From the NCBI RefSeq assembly GCF_041296385.1, contig NC_091016.1:12558497-12622496 (forward strand): a stretch of 64,000 nucleotides of DNA. The letters are read 5' to 3'. How positions within the stretch are numbered: position 1 is the first letter of the stretch; every line of letters begins with the position of its first letter. A program made the position numbers and the translations under genes. The notes beneath the pieces are model-generated. The model did not search any database. It saw only the letters and a program-made list of their open reading frames with translations, and was not told the origin of the DNA. Shown here piece after piece: positions 53,261 to 64,000 of the stretch. Source of the DNA: Aphelocoma coerulescens. Its lineage: Eukaryota > Chordata > Aves > Passeriformes > Corvidae.

Positions 53261-56200
53261 TCCATGGCTATTAGATGCCAGAGCTACTGCCTGGTGATGA
53301 GGAAGTTCCCAAGCCACAGAGGGAGGCAGGGTGGCAGTGCCTATCCTGATGTGACACTGCTCCCACTGCTTATCACAGGCCCAGCCATGCTCTCCCATGT
53401 CTTTTGCTACCTTCCAGGCCTGAGCAGCAAAAGTTCAAGGATGTGAAACCAAAGGCTACATGGAGGAGGTATCAGGGCTAAAGAGCCAAAGCAGAAAAGT
53501 GGAAGATTTTACCAACAGCACCCTCGTTCCAAGACCTGCCAGAGCAGTGTCAGGCATTTGCTTAGTCACAGCCCTACGATCCCACCCCAGCTTGGGTAGA
53601 AGGGACATCAGGCATCTCCCTCTGGTATTTCTCATGTCACCAAGTAGTGGGTCACCAGGCCAGTGAGAAGTGGTCCCTGATGAATTATAGGATGACAGGT
53701 GGCTCTGACATCACCACTGCTGCAAGCTGCAGAGGCTGCTCTGATTGCCCAGAGAAAGTCCCCATCTCATTCATGAATTTAAAATTGGAAGAAAGAAAAA
53801 AAAGAACAGTAATAATAAAAGCCCATGTGCATAAATGTGCTTAGAAAAAATTATGTCAGCATCTTACATTGCTGATCCTATTAATTAATCCCTTGAAGAA
53901 TGGCCCCTCGCCCACAAACATATAATGTAATGCCAGCTTAATCTTACCTAAAAAAATTTACAATGCAATAAGATTACTAGTCTGACTCTGCTGTTACAGC
54001 ACTGCTTAATCCTGCATTTCGGTGCTTTAACAACCTCCTACAATACTGTACAGAGTTTATCAGAGCAGCTGCTGAGACAAGAAGGACTTATGTTTTAAAT
54101 AATATAATTCCACTGTCTTTTGTGCTTTTTACGTATAATGTTTATACAGTGACTTTCATCCTGAATGATCTCAAAGCCTATTGCCTGCTCCTGTTTCCAT
54201 TGAAGTCTTCCTTTCAGGTTTCATATCAGAGTAGGATTAGAAACAGCTATATATAAATATATATATGGGGGGGTTATAGCAGGAAAATTTGTTGGGACCA
54301 GAGCTCATCCATCCCTCCCATTCCCCAAAAGCAGCTGGGAGGGGCACCACCAAATCAGCCCCCTCCTACCAAAAACTTGTAAAGGACCCCATGTGGGACC
54401 TTGCCTAAAGAACTTGCAAAGGGTGCAAACTTGACCTATGAAAGTATCATCTCTCCATCCCTGCAAGAACTTTGGCTTCATCCCCAGGCTGTCCTCTCAC
54501 CAGCACAGCCCCACTCCAACATTATCCACCCACAGCCACCCATTTTCCAGTCTTTGCCAGTTATAGACATATTAAGCTTCCCGTGGAATAGGAGAAGAAA
54601 GCTCTGCTCCCTCCCTGTAATTATCAAATCAGCGCAAAAATAAGGAAGAATTGAGAATCCTCATTATAGCACATCATAAAACACGGTGAGGTCTCGTGCT
54701 CTCTGTCTGTTATTGGCACAGTCTGCCAACAAAACTTTACAAAGAGCACAGGAATTCATGTTTGCAGAGATATTAAAGTCATAAAAGGGGAAATTTGTAT
54801 TTTATTTTCCCACAGTCTAAATGAAGGTGAACCAAGCAAATTTGGCAAAGAGTGCTAGTCAGATGTCATTTCCCACAGCAGTGTGGTATTTTCCTCTGGG
54901 AATAAAACATTTTCCTTCAACTACTGTTTATAACTCTTATCAGTTCAACAGCAATAGAGCCATCAAGTCCAATATCTTGTGGAAAAAAGTCAAGGTCAAC
55001 AAGTACTTGCATTTTCGTTTATCTTTAGCTGCAATTGCTACTGACATTCAATTGGGTAATAAACATGAGGACTGTCAAATGCTCTCAGCAAACAGGTGAT
55101 CCAAAAGCTATCAGAGAGAAAGAGGCTACTGCCAGGTAATCAAACAATTCTGTTGCAACAATTATGATTTGAGTGCATTCATTTACAGAAGCAATCACCT
55201 GTCAAATTTGAATGAATAGCATCAAACCATTCCCACCATCGGGGTAATAAGGGCAAGAAAATACAAGTTATGTCTACTTTCTTCCCAACAAAAGCATGCC
55301 AGCATTAGCAAGAGCCTTAAAAAAAAGGGTAAACAAAAATATCCAGCATCTTATTTCCTGAACTGAATCATAAAAAATTATTTTAACATAAAAACTAGAG
55401 GACATCTGTCCAAGAAACTGGATCTTGTGGTGGTGTCTCACGAACAATAACAGGTGTTTAGGAAAACACTACAGAAAGTGGGGGCACACAGAGGCAGCTG
55501 TGCCACCCCTCTGACAATCAGCACTTGGGCAGCTTCCTGAGCCAGCGGTTGCATCTGGACCAGGGTTTTTAATAGCTACAAAAGAACGTATTTTTCCATG
55601 AACTGGTCTAATCTCTTTTTGTCCCCTGCTGACCTCCTCAGAATGCTGTTCTGTAGCAATGAATTTAACCCAACACATAAAACATTTTTATTTGTTTTAA
55701 ACCTAAACACTCTGGAACAGCTCCTGTGCCATGAACACCCAACCCTTAGTTCCTGCACTATGGGACAAGCACCACTTTTCTCCATACACAACTAATTTTA
55801 AAGACTTCTCCTCCAGCCTTAGTCATCTTTCCCCTCCCAGCCTTTCATGTGAGAGATAGGAAAATGGTCTGTGCCAAGCACCCTGATGGCACACCCTGTT
55901 GCATCACTCATCCAGAAACACAGCATGTTTATGAGTTTATCACTCTTTGTGATAAAATGTCTCTCAAAACAAACATCTCAAGATCACAACTTTTGTTTTT
56001 TTAACCTCCGATTTAAAGAGGTCAATGACACACACCTTAAAATCTCACTCTGCCTACATCAGATTGCAAAAGACTCAGCTGAAGACCTGGAGAGGCAAAT
56101 AGGATAGAACCCTTAAGATGGGCCTTCTAAGATGGCCTTCAATATGGGCCATATGGGAAGCTCATTAGCTCCAACGAGCCACCACAACTTAAGTGAAAAC

Positions 56201-57401
56201 ACCCAGGATGTGTAGGATAAAAACCACCATATCTGAATAAAGCAACCAAAAACAAAAAAAAATTAAACCAGCCATCTTGAAAACACCCAACTCCGATACT
56301 GTTGAAAGGGGCATCTTGGACACTAAAAACTTCAAACCTATTTCTACAACTTCTTACAAAACCAAATCTCCCTCTGCCCCATCCAAGCAAGAAAGCAAGG
56401 TGTCCTTCAGTGCTACACCAGAGTTTTTAGCTAACAGCCCAAGATGTGATTGAGCAATATGATGATTTTCCACCACTGTTCCCTGTTTGGTATATTCAAG
56501 ATCCTGCCCTCATTAAGACACCTGGTTCTGTGCAGACACACTTTGGGGGCTGCAAAAGCCAATGGATGCTTAGTTCAGGGTCAGGGCCATGTTCTTATAT
56601 ACACATCTATGTATACATGGGCTTGTGCACAGCCACACAGATGTTTAACGGGTCGACATTTCTGAGTTTAGAAAAACTTGCCAAGAAAACAGAAAAAAAA
56701 AAATGGACTTCAGCACATGGATTTTGCTGCTTGATTACAGATGGGCCGAGAAGTCAGGAATATTTGTATTTCCATAGCCACTTTAAAGGTAAACAGTTTC
56801 CAAAGTCTTTTGCCCTCCTTCTGCTCTGCCAATGATGGCAATAGGCTCAGCCTGAAGGAAGTGCCTCCTGACATGGTCGTCTCTCTGCTCACCTCCCAGC
56901 TGGAAGCTTTTCCTGAGCAAAGGCTGGAAGTCGCATTAAACCGTGCTGAAATGGTTGTGCTGGTTTTGAACCGCTTATTATCTCTGGGGGCTGACCTGAA
57001 AAACAAGTTGCTGCTTACAGAAATTCAGGTTTCCCCTGAAAGGCAAATGGAAGGAAAGAAGGTTTTTTACAAGGAAGAGAGTTCATTTACGATGATGTTA
57101 CCCACAGTTTAGGGAAAACTAGCAACATTTATAAGTATTTAAGTTAGCTTTGCCAGAGCGAAAAGAAAAACGCCTGTTAATAACAGACATTTAAGCTAAT
57201 GTGAATGATTGAAATAAATCCTGACACTGGGAAAAGATTAATGCTCAAATCATGACAGACACCTGCTTCCAAGCAAGAACTTGCTCCCATGCACCATTCT
57301 GGAAGCACAACTCTGCTTAGTTGAGGCACGCAGACTTAACACTGCCGAAATCTAAGTTTAACAGCTGAATCAGGCTGATGAGACCAAATAAAAACCAACC
57401 A

Positions 57402-57502
57402 ACTAAAAAAAAAAAACAAAACAAAACAACAAAAAAAAAAAAAAACAAAAAAGCACCCCCCCCCCCAAAAAAAAAAAAAAACCCAAACCAAAAAACAAAA
57501 AC
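57402..57502. repeat. A-rich/C-run low-complexity cluster
   Basis: Several A homopolymers, broken by single C bases, surround an 11-base C run at 57456-57466. On the minus strand this is a T-rich block with a G run. No poly(A)-tailed retrocopy can be recognised next to it. Confidence 0.95.
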
Positions 57503-57949
57503 CTAAACTAGAAGGAAGAAAAAACCAGTTTCACACCCCCTGGCTTTAGAACAGAATGATAAATTGACATCATGTTATGAGCATAATCCTCAACCACTCA
57601 ATCACTGTTAAAAAATAAAACGTGATTCTGGGGAGATAAAAATAATTAATGCTGGTGCTGCTGAAGAATACGCACCTACACGAAGAGTTTCAGATAAATA
57701 TGGGTCTGGCTTAAATCTCGTATCTCACGTCAAAGGAAGAGGGCACAGGTGCTCAGCTGATTTAAAGCAAACGGAGCGCTGCCTGCATGATGGAAAAGCA
57801 GGAAAAGAAAAGGGGATGGCGGAGCCTCAGCAAGAAAACTGATACTGCTCCGTTTCCAAACAAGCCTATTACGCTTAATTCAGGATTCACAATACATAAA
57901 GCACCAGAAAAAACACAGGGAGCAGCCCCTGTTGACTAATGCCCTGTCT

Positions 57950-58200
57950 TTTCTAATCGAGGGTCACATCCAGTCTAACCGATCGCATGATAATGGCATC
58001 AGAAAAGGTCAATCAAAGACAAGCCGAAGCTTCCACTGCCTGGCTGACCTTCGGAGCTTGTGACAAATTGCTATCAGTCAATGTCAACTAATGACAGCGG
58101 CTCTTTGGCTAATCAATTGTTCTAAAAATGATCAAGAAAACTACTCGTAGGACAGCTCATTTTCACATCAATGCCTGTGAAGTATGAAAAGCTCATTTTT
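57950..58200. promoter_or_regulatory. Candidate enhancer with PBX, TCF, MEIS and SOX motifs
   Basis: Within 120 bases there are TCAATCA (58009-58015, PBX-like), overlapping ATCAAAG (58012-58018, TCF/LEF-like), TGACAG (58092-58097, MEIS core) and TAATCAATTGTT (58110-58121, homeodomain plus SOX-like). CpGs are kept (GATCGCATGATAATGG, GACCTTCGGAG). There is no repeat. This is the densest cluster of developmental motifs I noticed. Confidence 0.42.
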
Positions 58201-58380
58201 TTTTGAGTTTTTAATAAGCTCATAAGTAAAGCAGTTACTTGGTAACAGGGGTCACCTTAGTGAAAAGACAGAACCTTTGTCTGCCTTTTACATATTCTTT
58301 TATTACCATATTATAGTAAAAATATGCCATGCCATTACTATGCCAGAGGGCTACATAATAAAGTAGGTAATACTTCATAC

Positions 58381-58398
58381 TTTTTTTTTTTTTTTTTT
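58381..58398. repeat. Poly(T) homopolymer
   Basis: There is an uninterrupted run of about 18 T. Read on the minus strand it is poly(A), but I see no retroposed body or AATAAA signal beside it. Confidence 0.9.
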
Positions 58399-59279
58399 GA
58401 GATAAATACTTCTGTGGTTTAGGGGGCCTCTGTTTGGATGTAAATAATTGTCAATATAGTCTCCATGTATTTAAATGTAAAGCAATCACCACTGGCACAC
58501 AGGTGACATGCCCGCTCATTACTCACCCAAATTTCACGTGACAGAGCTGGTAGCGAAAACCACGCTGCAAAATCCAGTGGTGCTGCCGGGAAGTGAAGGT
58601 CTAACAGCAGCTATTTTGTTCTTAAACCCACCCACCCCATGCGAGCACAACTTATTCCAACTATTTCCGACAGAATCCACATTTGGTAGGAAAACCGCAT
58701 GCTCCGAAACCCTCTAAGCCCTGCGAAAGCAAACAGACATTTCCGCCCTGGAAGGATTCTGCATGTAAAAGCCAACGTGGAAATGCACACAAGCTTGAGT
58801 AGTGGGAGATCTAGCATGGTCCTCCTTGTATAGCAAAGGAGCGACTGCAGATTTGTCCATCTCTTCCTCCTACCAGCCTTTCCCGGCATCATTTTCAGCT
58901 ACATCCCAAAGCTTCACAGCCAGGCCACGCTCAAATCTGCATTCATGCATTAAATATTACCAAAACAACAAATCCGCACTGGTCTAAGGCTTGAGAAGTG
59001 CAAGCACAATTGTGCTTTGCTTTTCCATAAGAAGAACGTCCAGCAAAGGACATTGCAGGGCATGACATCACAAGAAGCCATTTGAGAAGACGCTGCGTTG
59101 AGAAGGAAAGAAGAGCCATCGTTCAAGCATGGCACTGCTTTTCACTTGGGTTTACCTCCTTACTTGGGTGACTCCCACCCATGACACCTGTACTGCCAGA
59201 ATGGATTTACCCGGAGGAAAATACCCCTCGCCAAACCAATCGCCCCCAAAGCAATTCCCCACATCACCACAGGGAAGGA

Positions 59280-59300
59280 GGGGGGCGGGGGGGGGGGGCC
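59280..59300. repeat. G homopolymer run
   Basis: A run of G is interrupted once by C and followed by CC. It is simple low-complexity sequence and prone to sequencing error. Confidence 0.9.
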
Positions 59301-59439
59301 TGGTGGTGAAGCGCTAAACAAGAAACATTAAAACTTTTGTTTTCATCAGAGAAACTGCCAAGTGACAGCAGTTTCAGGTTACACCCTAAACCTGCCTTGC
59401 TATGGTAGTTTTTCAAATTAAAATATCTTCTGTGGCCTT

Positions 59440-60010
59440 AGCCACTCTCAAGCCGTCCATAGGCAAGAAAGAAAGGAGGCAGGGCGACACTTAAGCTCAG
59501 CCATAATTGGAAGTATGTGAAAAATGAAGTGTCAGTTCGGTCAATAAAGGGCAAAGGTGAAGGGGAACTGCAGCCCAAACTCGGTGCGAAATGTGCTCAT
59601 TAAGACACCCAATCCTAGGGCTCCTGCCCACCTATCCCATTAGTCATCGGCCATCTGACCGCTTCAAATGCCTCCCCGCTCTTATTACTTTTCTTCTCCC
59701 ATGTTAAAAAAAAAAGAAAAAAAAAAGGCGAGCTGGTATATAAATCCTTGCTCAGTCATCTGGAACATAATGTGGCCCTTCTCTCCCCCTCTTCCCGGCT
59801 CTGCCGCCTGCCTTTGCAGCCTCCAAACAATCGCCTGGAGATTCCCAGCAATAATAAACCCGATTGCCTTTTTGCCTATAGGTTGCTCAAACTCCTACAA
59901 AACCTTGAAAAAATATAAACCATTGCAGCCATTGATATATTTTCATAGAGAAATATCGCTGCTTTCTACTCCTGGCTTGAAGGAGCAACAATTATTTGGA
60001 GGTTAAAAAA
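59440..60010. promoter_or_regulatory. Candidate conserved noncoding element
   Basis: Complex sequence keeps CpGs (AAGCCGTCCATAGGC, TTCGGTCAATAAAGG, CATCGGCCATCTGACCGC). The second half has TATATAAAT near 59738, CAATCGCCTGGAGATTCC and CATTGCAGCCATTGATATAT. A short A-rich run at about 59705-59727 interrupts it. The TATA-like word has no start site evidence, so an internal promoter is only a possibility. Confidence 0.3.
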
Positions 60011-63000
60011 ATGTTTTGAATTCAGGCTGAGGCTTGGGAAAAAAAAAAAAAAAGAGAGAAAGAAACAATATGCACAAATAAGGTGACACTGATGGATTAT
60101 TTTTCTTTTTCTTTTGAGCTATATAGGAGAGCTAAACATGGGAAATAAAGAACTCCACTCTGGATTAAAGTGACTGTACCAGGGCTTTGTTCAGCATCTT
60201 CCTGGCCTCACTATTTGAAAAACAAACAAAATAGAGCTCTCAATATCCCAAACAAGAATCTTTTGAAGTTACAAGACACAGTAAGATAAAATAGTGCTGC
60301 CATGAGCTCAGCATCACCTCCCTGTACATAAGAATTTCTTATCTTCTTTTAAGTAGAATTTAGTAAATTATTTCTCCACTTCGTAAATGTGGAGACAGAC
60401 CTCCAAAGGCCTTTCCCGTTAAGTTCAGAGCAACGGGAAAACTTTTTCATAATATTATTCTGCATTCCTGTACTACAACTATCCCCTATGATGACACAAT
60501 ACCAGGCCTTTAGAAGAGGTTGTGTCAACGTACTATGCAATAACATATCCTGCTGTTCAGTGGCACGAGACCTCAGAACAGCTCCCTAGCAGTTAAATAT
60601 GGATTTCTGCAATAGATCGAAGCAGCTGGGAGTTATTACTATTTACTAAGTAAATAAATTTACACGTTAAAAAAGACTTTAAAATATTTACAGGAAAGAC
60701 CGTCTCTCCTGATTTCAAAGGCAATCATTCGATGGGTGTTGTACACTGGGACATAAATAGGTTAAAAATACACTTTGCAGGACTTGTAGCGATGAATAAG
60801 GTAAAGAAGAAAAATCTCCAAAAAGTCCAAAAATAGACCTTAACATAGTCTGGGTTAAGGACTAAGGAGAAAAGTCTTGCTAAAGGCTTAAGATCTCCAG
60901 TCTGTGTGCCTCTCTGAAAATGCAAAGCTTACATTTACATCCTTGTGATACTTGCAGCCAGGCTGTAAACCTGGCCCAGAAGGGGCTTTTACCTACCCCA
61001 ACAAGGGAAGTAGGTTGTGAGAACAACCAAAAACCAGACAGTTTTAGAGGGGTTTTATTTCTGGCGATCAGATTTGCTTTTTTTTTTTTTTAAATGGCAA
61101 ACGTGATCTTGACAGATGGAATCAAAAGGAACTTTTACAAACTCCTAAAAATAGGGAAGCCCATAATATACTGAATATATGTCACGCAACACATGCATCT
61201 CGAGTTAACTCCTATGCTTGCAAGCACGAGCGTGTGGGTCCCCAGCCTTTTGCTGCCACCCCTCCGCAGCACCTGGCTGCTATGGCAGTGCCATGCTGGC
61301 TCCTTCTGCTGCCAAGAAAAGCATACAGCAGTGGTGAACACAGGGGTTTAACCACAGTGTTGCACTCCCAACATCAGGCCACAGAAGAAAAGCCACCAAA
61401 TCACAGCATTTGGAAATTAAATGCAGTTGAGGAGAAGCAGTATATTTGCTATCTTTTTGTTCTCTTCTGTTTCAGTCCTTCAGGGTCATATTCTTTGACT
61501 CCTTCCCCACCGGGAAATGCTAAAATCACATTTTGGTTTTTTTTTTTACAGAAGGTGTACATGCAGGCATGAGTATGCTAAAAAAAAATGAGCTTCCCTG
61601 ATAATCTCAACCTTCAGAGCATTTCATGTAAACAAGACATAAAGCAAGGCTCAGCAAGACCACCACTACCCTTATGACATTCCTGTTCCTCAAAAACAAC
61701 ACCATTTCCATAGGTGGCAAGTGGCCGGAAGGCAAGTCTTGGTAACAAAGATCCCCAGGACAGGATCTCTTTTCCAAAATTCCTTTCCCAAACTTGACCT
61801 GAAAGCTCCAGTTACCAAATTCCCACTTTTTTCACTCTTCTCCAAAGTTTTAATGCAATGAGCCTTCTTCACAAAACACTCCATCAAGCACTGGCAGCAA
61901 TTCCAGCCTCAATAAACCACTGGGATTTGGGTAACAGTTTCAGAACTGACTAAAGCATCACTGACAAGTCCTTCTGTGGATATTTAATAGGAATCAGGCT
62001 AGAAATTCACTTTAGAAAACCCTTCCTGACTGGGGCTGCAGCATGCACCTTGCTAGGAAGGGACCAGGATGGCAGTAAGATATCAGATGTGACAAGCACT
62101 CCAGACTACTAAAATGCCACATTTAGGAGAAAATGAAGTCTGAAAATCTTTATAAGTACACCAGGAACTAAGCTCAATTTCCAACACAGTGCAGGAGCAT
62201 TCTGGCAAGCCTCCCCACAGATGTTTTGTCCACGCACATATCCACATAAACACACGCACATCCGTCTAATAAAAGAACAGCCCTAACCAAATACAAAAAC
62301 CCTCTCAAAACACCACATTTTAGTTCAAAGCTTATTCTTGAAGCAGCTTTTTCAGCCTTAAAAAAAGCCCCATGGATTTAAAGTTTGCTCCGAAAGCAAG
62401 GGACTCTAATGAACAAGTTGACACCACTTCAACTATAGCATTGTGAACAGCACCACTAGAATATATATGTATACATACTTGAAAGAAAAAAGGCCCCCTG
62501 AATTTATGTTGCATATCATTTTCCAGTAAAAGTCAGAGGTCAGAAGGTTACCAGTTTCTGCCTCAGCTCTGCAACAGTTTACTATTCCAGGCCCCATTTT
62601 TACTAGGCTACACTTGCGATGAAGTCAGCAACTTTTCTTTAAACAATAACGAGTCTCAAATACTTAAAATTCTATAAAGAGATGTTATTCACCATGTACG
62701 TTAAGTCCATGCATATAAAAAATTAAAATATACTGGTTTAGTTTAAAAACTAATCTTGTTAAATGCAGACTTTGCAATGCTAATCAGTACTGTTCAACCT
62801 TTTTTTGGAAACACAATTCCTTTGTTGTCTAACAGCACTTGAATGAAACATGATCATAAAACCAGATTTAAAAGTATATACCTATTGTAAGTTCAGAGTC
62901 AACTTCAATAAAGCACTCTCTTTTATATTCAGATTAAGGATCCTTTTTAAATTTTAATTGCATTAAATTAACACTAAATCCACTGTAGTTGGTCTCTTCA

Positions 63001-63662
63001 GAAAAAATATGCTTTCAGCTTCTCAGAAAAAAAAATCCAGAGATTCAGCTTTTTAGACTTCAGAGTTTCTGAGACAGCACTGATTATCTGTACAATGTCC
63101 CACTTCCATTGCACCAAGCTCATTTCATACTCGCCCTGCTAAATCAGCTACTCTGGCCTGGCACTCAAACAGAACATTTTTGCATTCAAGTAAATTGGAA
63201 CCGAGTATAAAAAAGTAAGTGAAAGCACAGCTCAGGATTTTGTAAAACGGGCCAGCTAACATCTCTTTTTTTATATGCAATCAAGTTTCGATGGCATCTT
63301 TGAAATATTAGCATGCATTTCTGCAATCTTAATTACATTTCGTTTTGAAGATTTCATCTTTTAACCCATTTGAATGAAGAAAAACCCCAAACTTCTCATT
63401 TCTTATTTTTATTAAGCACACTGCAAATTTGGTACATATGTTGCTCTAACATGTGCCTGCTGGCAGGGTCAAAGAAATAAAGATGCCAATCCCTTTACTA
63501 GGAGGAGATGGAGGAAAAATGTCAAAAAAAGGATGATAGACCTTTCACAGCGCAAACCCTCTAGCACCCTAGCATATTTCCACACCAGAAAGAGAGTAAC
63601 TGTTCCCTGAGCACGTTGGTGACCATTTGCCAGCTAGGAAAGTGTGAGGGCTCTGTTCCTAC

Positions 63663-63774
63663 CTTGCTCACTGCTGTTGTCCCCACTGTGTGATGTGTGT
63701 CCTCCGCTGGAGGGTCCGGGGGTTCCCCCAGAGCGCGTTGATGCTGTGTCATCGTGGTCTCTGTTCCAGGAGGG
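63663..63774 (-). CDS. MEIS1: MEIS1 coding exon 7 (112 bp, Ser/Gly-rich linker)
   Basis: Seen: on the minus strand an acceptor ending CCCCATAG precedes an open frame that starts Pro-Ser-Trp-Asn-Arg-Asp-His-Asp-Asp, continues with [20 protein letters not shown], and ends one base into a Gly codon at a GTAGGA donor. The exon is 112 bp, enters in phase 0 and leaves in phase 1. Known: this is the low-complexity linker between the N-terminal PBX-binding MEIS domain and the homeodomain of a nuclear DNA-binding factor. The Thr-Ser-His-Ser stretch and the Ser-Trp-Asn-Arg start fit MEIS1; MEIS2 has Ala-Ser-Gln-Ser there. The next exon, 29.4 kb away, continues the frame exactly. Odd: the donor (GTAGGA) is further from consensus than the GTAAGT donors of the two following exons. 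Exon numbers follow the usual vertebrate MEIS order and are inferred. Confidence 0.96.
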
Positions 63775-64000
63775 CTATGGGGCCGAAAAAATTAAAAGGT
63801 TAAAATATGAGATGGGGAAGAAATGCCCAGATCACCAGAAAATGCACTCCCAGAAGAGTGGTACCCATGCTCAAACCCGTGGGAAAAGGCTGGCAAATAC
63901 ATCTCCCGAATCATTCCTTCTTTCCAGGTAGCTGTATTGCTGCTCCCCAGCAAAAATAATACACTCTAGAATATGTTTACTATCTAAATAATCCCAAGCT
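63775..64000 (-). other. MEIS1: MEIS1 intron 6 (3' end only)
   Basis: This is the sequence immediately upstream, in gene sense, of exon 7. It ends with the acceptor CCCCATAG, preceded by a T-rich tract that serves as a modest polypyrimidine tract. Exon 6, encoding the end of the MEIS (PBX-interaction) domain, would lie beyond base 64000. Nothing else is visible here. Confidence 0.9.

Noticed and set aside
54707..54735. TTGGCACAGTCTGCCAA as an NFI site
   Set aside because: The spacing between TTGGC and GCCAA is seven bases rather than the five of the NFI consensus.
56741..57112. 123-codon plus-strand frame with a Leu-rich middle
   Set aside because: No family is recognised, no conserved splice or start context is seen, and the surrounding DNA looks like ordinary intron.
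58381..58398. Poly(T) as the tail of a processed pseudogene on the minus strand
   Set aside because: No AATAAA and no gene-like body or target-site duplication is visible next to it.

Overview
This window is vertebrate nuclear DNA lying inside one gene, MEIS1 (TALE-class homeodomain transcription factor), read on the minus strand. Three short coding exons of 112, 146 and 77 bp are present. Their splice sites and reading phases are intact, and their translations match MEIS1 rather than its paralogue MEIS2 at the distinguishing residues. By standard MEIS exon order they are exons 7, 8 and 9. They encode the Ser/Gly-rich linker, the acidic/basic stretch with homeodomain helix 1, and the TALE Pro-Tyr-Pro loop with helix 2 and the start of helix 3. 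The rest of the gene lies outside the window: exons 1-6 beyond base 64000, and exon 10 onward before base 1.

The genome is probably avian, or at least sauropsid. The only interspersed repeats I recognise are a few short CR1 LINE 3' fragments. There are no Alu, B1 or L1 elements, the introns are compact and AT-rich, and simple repeats are short.

Layout from left to right: 1-5837 is part of intron 9; 5838-5914 is exon 9; 5915-34109 is the whole of intron 8; 34110-34255 is exon 8; 34256-63662 is the whole of intron 7; 63663-63774 is exon 7; 63775-64000 is the start of intron 6. More than 99% of the window is therefore intronic. None of the many open reading frames has convincing coding evidence. 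One 94-codon frame (18121-18405, minus) has a signal-peptide-like start and lies next to a CpG-rich segment, and is flagged as speculative.

The introns hold CR1 fragments, microsatellites, a degenerate CATCTG minisatellite, an exact 310-bp tandem duplication (38584-39203), several hairpins, and several segments with the look of developmental regulatory elements (retained CpGs, clustered homeodomain, SOX, TCF and TGACAG motifs). Intron 8 is the intron that in human MEIS1 carries conserved enhancers linked to restless legs syndrome, so its whole avian counterpart is here. Conservation itself cannot be measured from one sequence, so the regulatory calls are candidates only. I found no evidence of a wholly new biological system.
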